A stretch of 64,000 nucleotides of DNA from Cellulomonas hominis (GTDB lineage Bacteria > Actinomycetota > Actinomycetes > Actinomycetales > Cellulomonadaceae). Below the pieces are notes generated by a model. The model had not been told where the DNA came from. It searched no databases and saw only the letters and a list, made by a program, of their open reading frames with translations. Below are positions 38,386 to 46,256 of this stretch, one piece after another (position 1 is the first letter of the stretch; each line of letters starts with the position of its first letter). The translations under genes and the position numbers were made by a program. Location of the stretch: contig NZ_SZYE01000001.1 in the NCBI RefSeq assembly GCF_005239125.1, positions 1 to 64,000 of the forward strand. Direction: 5' to 3'.

Positions 38386-39839
38386 TGGTTGATCACCGCC
38401 TCCATGACGGCCTTCGCGATCGGCGCGGCGACGCGCCCGCCGGTGGCCTCGGAGCCGACGGAACCGCCGTGCTCGACGATGACCGCGACCGCGACCTGCG
38501 GGTCGTCCGCGGGCGCGAAGCCGGTGAACCAGGCGTGCGGGGCGTCGCCCTCGATCCCGGTCTGCGCCGTGCCGGTCTTGCCGGCCACCCGGACGCCCGG
38601 GATCTGCGCGGAGGTGCCGGATCCGGACTGCACGACGCCGACCATCATGTCGGTCAGCTGCTGCGCCGTGGCGTCGGAGACCGCCTGGGACAGCTCGGAC
38701 GGCTCGGCCTCGCTGACCACGTCGAGGTTGGCGGTCCGGATCGTCTGCACCAGGTACGGGGTCATGAGGGTGCCGCCGTTCGCGATCGCGGCGGCGACCA
38801 TCGCCATCTGCACGGGCGTCGCGCGGACGGACTCCTGGCCGATCGCGGACAGCGCGGTCTGGGCGTCGTTCAGGTCGTCGGGGTACTGGGACGCCGCGAC
38901 GCGCATCGGGACGGTGAGGTCGGTCTGGCCGAAGCCGAACTTCTCCGCCTGGGCCCGGATCGCGTCGTCGCCGAGATCGACGCCGAGGGACGCGAACGCG
39001 GTGTTGCAGGAGATGCGCAGCGCGTCGGCGAGCGTGGTCTGCTGGTTCGCGCCGCACGAGGAGCCACCGAAGTTCGGCAGCGTCGTCCGGGTGCCGGGCA
39101 GCGTGTACACGTCGGGCGCCGACAGCACCGAGTCCGGGGTGTAGCCGCCGGACTCGAGCGCGGCGGCGGCCGTGACCAGCTTGAACGTGGACCCGGGCGG
39201 GTAGTTCTCGCTGGTGGTCTTGTTGATCAGCGGGTCGCCGTCGGCGGCCAGCAGCTGCTGGTAGGCGGCGTTCGCCGCGGTGGTGTCGTGCGTGGCCAGG
39301 GCATTCGGGTCGAAGCCCGGCGTCGACACCATCGCGAGGATCCTGCCGGTCGACGGCTCGACCGCCACGACCGCGCCCTGCTGGCCGCCGAGCGCGTCGT
39401 ACGCCGCCTGCTGCGCCGCCGGGTCGATCGTGAGCTCGATCGACGAGCCCTGGGGCTGCGCGCCGGTGATCAGGTCCTGGATGCGCGACCAGAACAGGGA
39501 GTCGGCCTGGCCGGTGAGCACGTCGTTCATGGCCCGCTCGAGCTGCGACCCGCCGTTGACGACCGAGTAGAAGCCGGTGACCGTCGAGTAGAGGTCGGGC
39601 TGGCTGTAGGCGCGCTGGAAGCCGAACGGGTCGTCCACGGGGGTCGACTGCGCGATCGGCTGGCCGGCCACGATGATCGGCCCGCGCGGCTTGCCGTACT
39701 CCCGGTAGAGCGTGCGGACGTTGCGCGAGTCGTTGTTCAGCGCGGACGCCTGCCCGAACTGCACCCAGGTGGTGCCGGCGAGCAGGGCCAGGAACATGAC
39801 GACGACGACCGTCGCCAGGCGGCGGAGGGCGGTGTTCAC
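38382..39839 (-). CDS. pbpA: Penicillin-binding protein, class B transpeptidase (PbpA)
   Basis: This enzyme cross-links peptidoglycan together with the RodA-type partner encoded next to it. The 485-aa protein has one N-terminal membrane helix (TVVVVMFLALLAGTTWVQF), a PBP dimer region and the transpeptidase domain with Ser217 in PGSTFK, S277-C-N and KTGTAQ near residue 400. It is the core enzyme of the elongation/division kinase cluster in actinobacteria. Confidence 0.96.
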   Translation of the reverse strand: MNTALRRLATVVVVMFLALLAGTTWVQFGQASALNNDSRNVRTLYREYGKPRGPIIVAGQPIAQSTPVDDPFGFQRAYSQPDLYSTVTGFYSVVNGGSQLERAMNDVLTGQADSLFWSRIQDLITGAQPQGSSIELTIDPAAQQAAYDALGGQQGAVVAVEPSTGRILAMVSTPGFDPNALATHDTTAANAAYQQLLAADGDPLINKTTSENYPPGSTFKLVTAAAALESGGYTPDSVLSAPDVYTLPGTRTTLPNFGGSSCGANQQTTLADALRISCNTAFASLGVDLGDDAIRAQAEKFGFGQTDLTVPMRVAASQYPDDLNDAQTALSAIGQESVRATPVQMAMVAAAIANGGTLMTPYLVQTIRTANLDVVSEAEPSELSQAVSDATAQQLTDMMVGVVQSGSGTSAQIPGVRVAGKTGTAQTGIEGDAPHAWFTGFAPADDPQVAVAVIVEHGGSVGSEATGGRVAAPIAKAVMEAVINQ

Positions 39840-41311
39840 GCGCGACCACCTCCGGACGTGCGGCGCAGCTGCTCGGTGGGCTGGTCGTCGCCGGCGACGG
39901 CGACCGGGTTGCGCGCGTCCTCGTCGAGCGGCAGGCCGCCGGCGGGGGTCGACAGCAGCTCACCGCCGGGCTCGGGCGCGGGGCGCCGGGCGTCGTCGGA
40001 GATCCGCAGCAGCAGCGCGGCGACGATCCAGTTGGCGAGCAGCGAGGAGCCTCCGTAGGCGAGGAACGGCGTGGTCAGGCCGGTCAGCGGGATGATCCGC
40101 GTGATGCCGCCGACGACGACGAAGCACTGGAACGCGATGACGAACGCGAGGCCGGCCGCGAGCAGCTTGCCGAACCCGTCGCGGACGCCGATCGCGGTGC
40201 GCAGGCCGCGCTGGCACAGCACCAGGTAGACGGTGAGGATCGCCATGAGGCCGGTCAGGCCGAGCTCCTCGCCGAGCGAGGCGATGATGAAGTCCGACTC
40301 GGCGAACGGCACCAGGTCCGGGCGTCCCTGCCCCCAGCCGGTGCCGAACAGGCCCCCGCTGGCCAGGCCGAACAGCCCGCGCACGAGCTGGCCGGAGCCG
40401 CCGGGGGACCGCTCGAAGACGTCCTGGTCGAGCGCGTGCAGCCAGATGTGGAACCGCGCGGCGACGTGCCCGAACGTGGCGGTCGCGACGGCGACGCCGC
40501 CCGCGAACATCACCAGGCCGATGATGATCCAGGACAGCCGCTCGGTCGCGACGTAGAGCATGGCGACGAAGAGGCCGAACAGCAGCAGCGACGTGCCGAG
40601 GTCGCTCTGCAGCACCAGGACCGCGATCGAGGCGGCCCAGACGACGGCGATCGGGCCGAGGTCGCGCAGCCGGGGGAGCTGCAGGCCGAGCACCTTGGGT
40701 CCCGCCAGCGCGAGCGTGTCGCGGTGCGTGACGAGGTAGCCGGCGAAGAACACGGCCAGCGCGATCTTGGCGAGCTCCGCGGGCTGCAGCGAGAACCCGA
40801 GCGCGCGGACCCAGATGCGCGCGCCGTTGATCGTCACGCCCAGCCCCGGGACCAGCGGCAGCACGATCAGTACGAGACCGACGACCATCGCGGTGTAGGT
40901 GTAGCGGCGCAGGGTGCGGTGGTCGCGCAGCACGACCAGCACCACGCAGGCCAGCACGACGGAGATCGCCGACCAGGCGAGCTGCTTGCCGGCGAACATC
41001 TCCGTGCCGCCGCGGGCCTGGCGTGCCAGGTCGATCCGGTAGATCATCGCGAGCCCGATGCCGTTGAGCGCGATCACCGACGGCAGGATCACCGGGTCCG
41101 CGTAGGGCGCGCGCCAGCGCAGCACGAGGTGCACGACCAGGGCCAGACCCGCGAGGCCGGCGCCGTAGCCCAGCACGTCGGCCGGCAGCTCGTCGGTCGC
41201 GCCCAGCCCGACCAGCCCGTACGCCGCGATGGCGATCGCCAGCGCCAGGACCAGCAGACCCAGCTCGGTGCCGCGGCCGGCGCGCACGCGGTGCGCCTCC
41301 ACCGTCGCCAT
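39836..41311 (-). CDS. rodA: FtsW/RodA/SpoVE-family peptidoglycan glycosyltransferase
   Basis: This SEDS polymerase elongates glycan strands from lipid II. The 491-aa protein has ten membrane helices. Family motifs include LALGNIGLAMIYRID-type ALNGIGLAMIYRIDLARQ, NGARIWVRALGFSLQPAELAK, LQSDLGTSLLLF, and GLTTPFLAYGGSSLLANW near the end. The tail is polar. It overlaps both pstP (TGATG) and pbpA (4 bp), giving the coupled SEDS-PBP pair. Confidence 0.96.
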   Translation of the reverse strand: MATVEAHRVRAGRGTELGLLVLALAIAIAAYGLVGLGATDELPADVLGYGAGLAGLALVVHLVLRWRAPYADPVILPSVIALNGIGLAMIYRIDLARQARGGTEMFAGKQLAWSAISVVLACVVLVVLRDHRTLRRYTYTAMVVGLVLIVLPLVPGLGVTINGARIWVRALGFSLQPAELAKIALAVFFAGYLVTHRDTLALAGPKVLGLQLPRLRDLGPIAVVWAASIAVLVLQSDLGTSLLLFGLFVAMLYVATERLSWIIIGLVMFAGGVAVATATFGHVAARFHIWLHALDQDVFERSPGGSGQLVRGLFGLASGGLFGTGWGQGRPDLVPFAESDFIIASLGEELGLTGLMAILTVYLVLCQRGLRTAIGVRDGFGKLLAAGLAFVIAFQCFVVVGGITRIIPLTGLTTPFLAYGGSSLLANWIVAALLLRISDDARRPAPEPGGELLSTPAGGLPLDEDARNPVAVAGDDQPTEQLRRTSGGGRA

Positions 41312-42642
41312 CAGGGGCCCACCGGCGGGGCGGTGGCACCGGGCGTGGCGGCCGGGGCGGTGGGCTTCGTCGGGGTCGGCGTCGGGCTCGGCTCCGGCTC
41401 GGCGTCCTCGGCGAGCGACGCGACGCGCTCGCGGGCGTCGGCGAGCGTCGCGGTGTGGATGGTCTGGTCGAGGCGCTCGCGCACGAACGCCGGCAGGTCG
41501 TCGACGACCACGTCGCTCGTCTCGACGACCTCGGAGAGCGCCAGCGGGCCCACCGACTGGGGGATGCCGCGGTAGATCGCGACGACCTCGCCGTCCACGC
41601 CGACGTAGTACTGGGTCTGCGTCCAGCGGTAGAAGCCGAACGCGGCCCCGGCCACGACCACGACGGCCAGCACGCTCAGCACGACGCGGCGTGCCCGTCG
41701 GCGCCGGCGCGCGCGTCGCTCGTCCGGGTCGTCCTCCGCGTCGTCGGCGTCGTCCACCACGGCCACGCCCCCGCCCGGGGTGCTGGCCTGGCGGGACAGC
41801 TCGGCCGCCCGCGCGGCGGGCCCGTCCTGCGCCGCGGTCGGGCGGTTGCGGGACACGGCCGCCGAGCCGACGACCACGGCGTTCGTGGTCGGCCCCGCGC
41901 CGTCGCGCACGTCGTTGAGCTCCAGCACGTCGGCGACGACGACCGTGACGTTGTCCCCGCCGCCCGCGCGCAGCGCGAGCTGGACCAGCCGCTCGGCGCA
42001 GGTGTCCACGTCCGGCAGCTCGTACAGCGTCCGGGCGATCGTCTCGCCGCTGACGAAGCCCGAGAGCCCGTCGGAGCACAGCAGCCACCGGTCCCCGGCG
42101 CGCGCCTCGCGGACGGACAGGTCGGGTGCGATGTCGACGTCGAAGTCGCCGAGCACCCGCATCACGACGGAGCGCTGCGGGTGCGTCTCCGCCTCCTCGG
42201 GCGTGATCTTCCCGGTGTTGACCAGGTGCTGGACGAACGTGTGGTCGGTCGTGACCTGGGTCAGCACGCCGTCGCGGAGCAGGTAGCCGCGGGAGTCGCC
42301 GAGGTGCACCATCGCGAGCTTGTTGCCGGCCCGCAGGATCGCCGTGACCGTCGTCCCCATGCCGGCGAGCTCGGGGTTGGACTCCGAGCGGCTGATGATC
42401 TCCTCGCGGGCCTCCTCGAGCGCGCGCTCCAGCTCGTCCAGCGCGTCGTCGGGGCCGTGCGACTCGCCGTCCAGGGGCGCGAGCGCGGCGATCGCCACGG
42501 ACGACGCGACGTCGCCGCCGGCGTGCCCGCCCATGCCGTCCGCGACCACCAGCAGGTGCGGACCGGCGTACGCCGAGTCCTGGTTGTTCGACCGGACCAG
42601 CCCCACGTCGGACCGGGCGGCGTACCGCAGCGCGATGCCCAC
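41311..42642 (-). CDS. pstP: PP2C-family serine/threonine phosphatase PstP
   Basis: PstP reverses PknA/PknB phosphorylation. The 443-aa protein has a PP2C domain in the first 235 residues (SNNQDSAYAGPHLLVVADGM, GMGTTVTAIL, LGDSRGYLLRDG, LLCSDGLSGFVSGE, GGGDNVTVVVAD with the metal-binding Asp residues), a basic stretch, one membrane helix (VVLSVLAVVVVAGAAFGFY) and an external tail ending in Pro/Thr-rich sequence. GTG 42642 lies inside the 3' end of fhaB, preceded by GGGG. Confidence 0.95.
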   Translation of the reverse strand: MGIALRYAARSDVGLVRSNNQDSAYAGPHLLVVADGMGGHAGGDVASSVAIAALAPLDGESHGPDDALDELERALEEAREEIISRSESNPELAGMGTTVTAILRAGNKLAMVHLGDSRGYLLRDGVLTQVTTDHTFVQHLVNTGKITPEEAETHPQRSVVMRVLGDFDVDIAPDLSVREARAGDRWLLCSDGLSGFVSGETIARTLYELPDVDTCAERLVQLALRAGGGDNVTVVVADVLELNDVRDGAGPTTNAVVVGSAAVSRNRPTAAQDGPAARAAELSRQASTPGGGVAVVDDADDAEDDPDERRARRRRRARRVVLSVLAVVVVAGAAFGFYRWTQTQYYVGVDGEVVAIYRGIPQSVGPLALSEVVETSDVVVDDLPAFVRERLDQTIHTATLADARERVASLAEDAEPEPSPTPTPTKPTAPAATPGATAPPVGP

Positions 42643-42650
42643 GATCCCCG

Positions 42651-43151
42651 CTACCCCTGCAGCTCGAGGACGCTCTGGCCGATGCGGATCTGCGCACCGG
42701 GGCGGACCTGGACCGCGGAGGTGACCTTCTGGTCGTCGAGGAACGTGCCGTTGGTCGACCCCATGTCCTCGACCAGCCACTGGCCGCCCTCGGGGTACAC
42801 CCGGGCGTGCCGCGAGGACGAGTAGTCGTCGTCCAGCACCAGCGTGCAGGAGGGCGCCCGGCCGATCAGGACCGCCGTCGACCCGAGCGGGAGGGTGGTG
42901 CCGCGCAGCGGGCCCTCGGTCACGACGAGCCGGGTCGGACCGGTGCGCCGGCCGCGGCCGCGCTCGGCGGCGGGTGCCGGTGCCGGGGTGGTCGCGGGGC
43001 CGGCGGCGGGGGCCGCGGCGCGCGGCTTGCGGCGGCTGGTGATCCGGGTCCCGTAGAGGTCGCGGCGCAGCACCCCGATCGCGGACAGCACGAACGCCCA
43101 CAGGAGCACGAGGTAGCCCAGGCGGAGCAGGGTGACCGTCAGCTCACTCAT
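42651..43151 (-). CDS. fhaB: FHA-domain protein FhaB
   Basis: The 166-aa protein has an N-terminal membrane helix (LGYLVLLWAFVLSAIGVLRR), a Pro/Ala linker and one FHA domain that binds phosphothreonine: VLIGRAPSCTLVLDDDYSSSRHARV and MGSTNGTFLDD. The mycobacterial homologue (FipA) helps recruit FtsZ/FtsQ under stress (known). It is encoded between fhaA and pstP, as in mycobacteria. Confidence 0.95.
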   Translation of the reverse strand: MSELTVTLLRLGYLVLLWAFVLSAIGVLRRDLYGTRITSRRKPRAAAPAAGPATTPAPAPAAERGRGRRTGPTRLVVTEGPLRGTTLPLGSTAVLIGRAPSCTLVLDDDYSSSRHARVYPEGGQWLVEDMGSTNGTFLDDQKVTSAVQVRPGAQIRIGQSVLELQG

Positions 43152-43172
43152 GCGTGCCTTGCGTGCCGTGAC

Positions 43173-43886
43173 TCACTCGTCCTGGTCCTGTCCGTCGCCG
43201 TCGCCCGTCCAGAACATGATGCGGGTCCGGCCGATGGTCAGCGTGTTCCCGTCCAGGAGTGTCGCGGCGGGGACCTGGTGGCCCTCGACGAACAACCCGT
43301 TCGTGGAGCCGAGGTCCGAGGCGACGACGCCCTGCGGGGAGACGCGGATCTCCAGGTGCCGCCGGGACACGCCCGGGTCGTCCACCACGATGTCCGCCTC
43401 CGAGCCGCGGCCGATGACCGTGACCGGGCCGGTGAGCAGGTAGCGCTGCCCGTCGATGTCGATGAGGGGGTGCCGCGGGCTCGGGGCGGCGGTCGTCGCC
43501 GGGGCGGCCGCGCCGCGCACCGTCGCCGACTTCACCCGGAACCGGCCCGTCTCCAGGTCCTCGTACTCGTGGAACGCCACGGTCACCGGGCCCACGAACG
43601 CGTACCGCTGGCTCGTCGCGTGCTCCGTGACGTTCGCGGCCAGCTCGTCGGCGAGGGCCTCGGCGCCCCACGCCTCCACCTGGTCGTAGTCCGACGGGGA
43701 CAGCTCCAGCGTGAACTCGTTCGGCACGACCGTGCGGTCACGGCCCACGACGGCGGCCCGGTCGTCGACCTCGCGGCGCAGGGCGCTCGCCAGCTCGACG
43801 GGCTTCACCTCGCTGCGGAAGGCCTTGGCGAACGCGGTGTTCACGACGCGCTCCACACCGTGCTCGAACCGGTCCAGGATGCCCAA
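43173..43886 (-). CDS. fhaA: DUF3662/FHA-domain protein FhaA
   Basis: The 237-aa protein begins with the DUF3662 domain (MGILDRFEHGVERVVNTAFA, VVPNEFTLELSPSDY) and ends with an FHA domain (TVIGRGSEADIVVDDPGVSR, GSTNGLFVEGHQV). FhaA is phosphorylated by PknB and binds the pseudokinase beside MurJ to regulate peptidoglycan precursor flow in mycobacteria (known). I choose the TTG at 43886: it is preceded by GGAGGTGG, and the family N-terminus starts exactly there. Confidence 0.94.
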   Translation of the reverse strand: MGILDRFEHGVERVVNTAFAKAFRSEVKPVELASALRREVDDRAAVVGRDRTVVPNEFTLELSPSDYDQVEAWGAEALADELAANVTEHATSQRYAFVGPVTVAFHEYEDLETGRFRVKSATVRGAAAPATTAAPSPRHPLIDIDGQRYLLTGPVTVIGRGSEADIVVDDPGVSRRHLEIRVSPQGVVASDLGSTNGLFVEGHQVPAATLLDGNTLTIGRTRIMFWTGDGDGQDQDE

Positions 43887-44155
43887 CGCCCACCACCTCC
43901 TCACCGCACGCGCGAACGGTCGGGCACGGACGTGCACCCGACACACTGCGTCGATGGTAGCCGCGGACCAGGTGCGCGGGCTCTCCCTGTGGACGACGGG
44001 AGTGGCGCGTCCCTGGTGAAGACGTCGCGGCGGGGCGTGCGGAAGGTGTGCAGGTGGGGTCGCCGGGCGGGTCCAGGGGTGGCGCGCAGGCCGCCCGGGC
44101 CCCGCACCGGGGAGTGGTCAGGAGGCCCCGCGGAATCGTGTTAATCTTCTGCGGC

Positions 44156-44238
44156 GCGCGAGTGGCGGAACGGCAGACGCGCTGGCTTCAGGTGCCAGTG
44201 TCCGAAAGGGCGTGGGGGTTCAAATCCCCCCTCGCGCA
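44156..44238 (+). tRNA. tRNA-Leu (CAG)
   Basis: An 83-nt class II tRNA: acceptor GCGCGAG with CTCGCGC, anticodon arm CTGGC-TTCAGGT-GCCAG gives CAG, a variable arm, and T arm with TTCAAATCC. No CCA is encoded. It borders the accessory island that follows. Confidence 0.97.
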
Positions 44239-44278
44239 CACAGGCTTGTTCGTCTAGGACAGGCAGAGCAGTCCGGGT

Positions 44279-44311
44279 AACCCCCGGTCGGAGAGTCTCC
44301 GACCGGGGGTT
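44279..44311 (+). terminator. tRNA-Leu terminator (left copy)
   Basis: A 16-bp perfect stem (AACCCCCGGTCGGAGA with its complement, 1-nt centre) followed by CTTCGTTTC. A near copy stands at 50801. Confidence 0.85.
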
Positions 44312-44408
44312 CTTCGTTTCTGGGCCTGACCTGCGGCTTCGTTACACGCTGGTGTGCTGGGCGCCGCGCGGGAGGTCGTCGGCGGCGCTCGCGGGCGCAC
44401 GCCGAAGT

Positions 44409-44435
44409 GCCCGCTGACCGTGGTGGTCAGCGGGC
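44409..44435. terminator. Hairpin inside the left edge of the island
   Basis: An 11-bp perfect stem (GCCCGCTGACC with GGTCAGCGGGC, 5-nt loop), 52 bp beyond the end of the broken minus-strand fragment that stops at 44487; it could be its terminator. Confidence 0.55.
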
Positions 44436-44486
44436 TCTGCGGATGGTGCTGTTCAGTTCGTGCGGCGGAGTCGCCCGCCCGTTGGC

Positions 44487-44700
44487 CTAGCCGGGTTGGT
44501 GCGGTGGGGTGTGGTCCTGCGCGTCGCGGGCGGTGCCGGCGGTGTCGGACTCGGCCCGGGCAGCGGCCTCGGCGGCTGCGCGCAGGTGCTTGGGACCCAG
44601 GTGCTTGGGCACGAACGGGTACCGGGCGCGGGGTTCGGTGCGGCGGGGGATGTCACCGGTGGTGACCCGCACGTGCAAGGCCGTGCCGCGGGGCTCCGCG
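44487..44700 (-). pseudogene. 3' fragment of an unidentified gene
   Basis: About 70 codons with strongly GC-ending codon use read LHVRVTTGDIPRRTEPRARY, then PFVPKHLGPKHLRAAAEAAA, and end in a polar tail at the stop 44487. Upstream of about 44700 the frame stays open but loses coding character, and no convincing start exists. I do not recognise the parent protein. It looks like the surviving end of a gene lost at the left edge of the island. Confidence 0.45.
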
Positions 44701-44712
44701 GCACGGCGTGGC

Positions 44713-45078
44713 GTGAAGCTCGTTGACCCCGCGAGATTCTCCGGGCGCTGGCTCGTCACAACGAGCTCGGGTGCCCGGCACCTGGTCGAATCCACGCCGG
44801 GACCGCTGTGGACGATCACCATCACGCGGATCGGCTCCACGACCGGTGGTGAGGCAGCTGGGTTCGGGATGAGCGACCTGCGGCGGGACGGCGCGCCGCT
44901 ACGTGTCGGGTCCGTCCGGCACTTCCACGACGGAGCCGCTCACAGCGGTATCCGCGTGAGGGAAGAAGTGCACCTGATCCTCGAGCCTCTCGACCCCGCT
45001 GCGCTCCTCACCGTCCGCTGCACCACCCCCGTCGTGAGCATCGAGGAACTCCTTGACGAGGACGGCGACGACGAATGA
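44713..45078 (+). CDS. Hypothetical protein, 121 aa
   Basis: GTG 44713 starts a 121-aa reading frame: VKLVDPARFSGRWLVTTSSG, a WTITITRIGSTTGG stretch, HFHDGAAHSGIRVREEVHLI, and an acidic end (IEELLDEDGDDE). It is beta-rich and soluble with no recognised domain and no clear ribosome site. It is convergent with the 123-aa gene, with a shared hairpin at 45173. I do not recognise a family. Confidence 0.6.
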   Translation: MKLVDPARFSGRWLVTTSSGARHLVESTPGPLWTITITRIGSTTGGEAAGFGMSDLRRDGAPLRVGSVRHFHDGAAHSGIRVREEVHLILEPLDPAALLTVRCTTPVVSIEELLDEDGDDE

Positions 45079-45172
45079 CCGCGGCCGGGGGAGTGCGCGT
45101 GCCGCACGGCCCCGACCTCGTCACAAGTCGGCGGACGGTGAGTACGCACCCCGAGCGGCCGAGTCCCGGCGC

Positions 45173-45214
45173 CACGATCCGGGCCGCCCGGTCAGCGGCC
45201 CAGCCCGGATCGTG
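45173..45214. terminator. Bidirectional terminator in the island
   Basis: A 12-bp perfect stem (CACGATCCGGGC with GCCCGGATCGTG) between two convergent small genes. Confidence 0.7.
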
Positions 45215-45226
45215 CGTGCCGTGGCC

Positions 45227-45598
45227 TCACTCGTAGTAAGGGTCGTTCAGATCATCGATGTCGGGCTCCCCGACAGTGATGGTGACGGAACCACTCACCT
45301 GACCGTTGACGACCTCGGTGGTGTAGACGGTCTCGTCGCCCCGGGCGTCCTGACCCGCTAGCGCTCGACGGACCTCCACTGCAGCGGTGTAGGACGCGGT
45401 CGCGTCGTCCCCGTCGTCCTCGATCTTGAGGGAGTCGACGTGCACGGTGACCGTGGTCTGGTCCTGGTCCTCGAACGTCTCGTACTGCTCCGGGCGGTCA
45501 CCGACGAAGTCCTGGATGATCTCGCTGTTCTCGAGGTGGTGAGCAATCGCGCGCCGCAAGTTCTCCTCGGAGTTGAACGCGTCTCGGCCGAACGTCAT
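45227..45598 (-). CDS. Hypothetical acidic protein, 123 aa
   Basis: ATG 45598, with GAGAGG upstream, opens MTFGRDAFNSEENLRRAIAH; the rest is acidic and beta-rich (QDQTTVTVHVDSLKIEDDGD, VVNGQVSGSVTITVGEPDID) and ends LNDPYYE. It has neither a signal peptide nor membrane helices. It lies 232 bp after the ASCH gene on the same strand and may have its own promoter. No known family is recognised; it could be an immunity-like or accessory protein of the operon (speculation). Confidence 0.6.
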   Translation of the reverse strand: MTFGRDAFNSEENLRRAIAHHLENSEIIQDFVGDRPEQYETFEDQDQTTVTVHVDSLKIEDDGDDATASYTAAVEVRRALAGQDARGDETVYTTEVVNGQVSGSVTITVGEPDIDDLNDPYYE

Positions 45599-45830
45599 GG
45601 TGCTTCGCCTCTCATATCCGTGAGCGGGATCCAACGGCCGGCCCGCTGCCGCCTGCCGTCGCCGCCGGGTAGGTGACCCATGCCCACGTTGCCAGGTGGA
45701 CGGACACGAGAGCCGTGAGACGGCGCTGACCGGCGACGGATCACCCGTCCGGCTCAAGAGGGCCCGCTTGCCGTGAAGGAAGCGTGGGCGACGTGGGGCT
45801 GGGCGGTGGGTCGAGTTTGGCTGGGCGGCG

Positions 45831-46256
45831 CTATCCCACGAGCGCGAGCTCCGCGCGGAGCTGCGCTTGCGCTGTTGAAGCGGCAGCGTGCGGGTTCAGG
45901 GGCAAGTAGAGGAAGCTCTGCGGCGCCGTGAGCTCCAGGTCCAGCTCGCTGAGCCGCACAGGGCGAGCGAGTCGCCGTGCGTCTCTCACCAGAATGCCCA
46001 CCGCCAACGGCGAGCCGCGGTAGTACTCGCGGTAGCCGACTCGTGTGATCCCGGCATGACCCTTGTGCCGCTCCCAGACGGCCGTGGGACTGGCGATGTC
46101 GTAGCCGGCGACCTCGAAGGCGCCGACGATGCGTCCGACAGGCATCGTGGAGTAGATCAGTACCGTGCTCACATCGGGCGCCAGGCGGCGCTTGCGGAAC
46201 TCGACCCGTTTCGTCCCCGCGAGGATCGCGTCGGCGAACTGCGGCTTGATCGACAT
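45831..46256 (-). CDS. ASCH-domain protein
   Basis: A 141-aa protein that is one ASCH domain: MSIKPQFADAILAGTKRVEF with the basic RKRR, VLIYSTMPVGRIVGAFEVAG, and a later YREYYRGSPLAVGILVRDAR. ASCH domains belong to the PUA-like fold and are thought to bind RNA or modified nucleotides; some are nucleases or amidohydrolases (family knowledge). The ATG overlaps the stop of the 505-aa gene as TGATG, so the two are translated together and probably act together. Confidence 0.82.
   Translation of the reverse strand: MSIKPQFADAILAGTKRVEFRKRRLAPDVSTVLIYSTMPVGRIVGAFEVAGYDIASPTAVWERHKGHAGITRVGYREYYRGSPLAVGILVRDARRLARPVRLSELDLELTAPQSFLYLPLNPHAAASTAQAQLRAELALVG

Noticed and set aside
44156-44238. Attachment-site duplication of the tRNA-Leu 3' end
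   Set aside because: I looked for the tRNA 3' end (TTCAAATCC to CTCGCGC) near the right border and did not see it; only the terminator is repeated.
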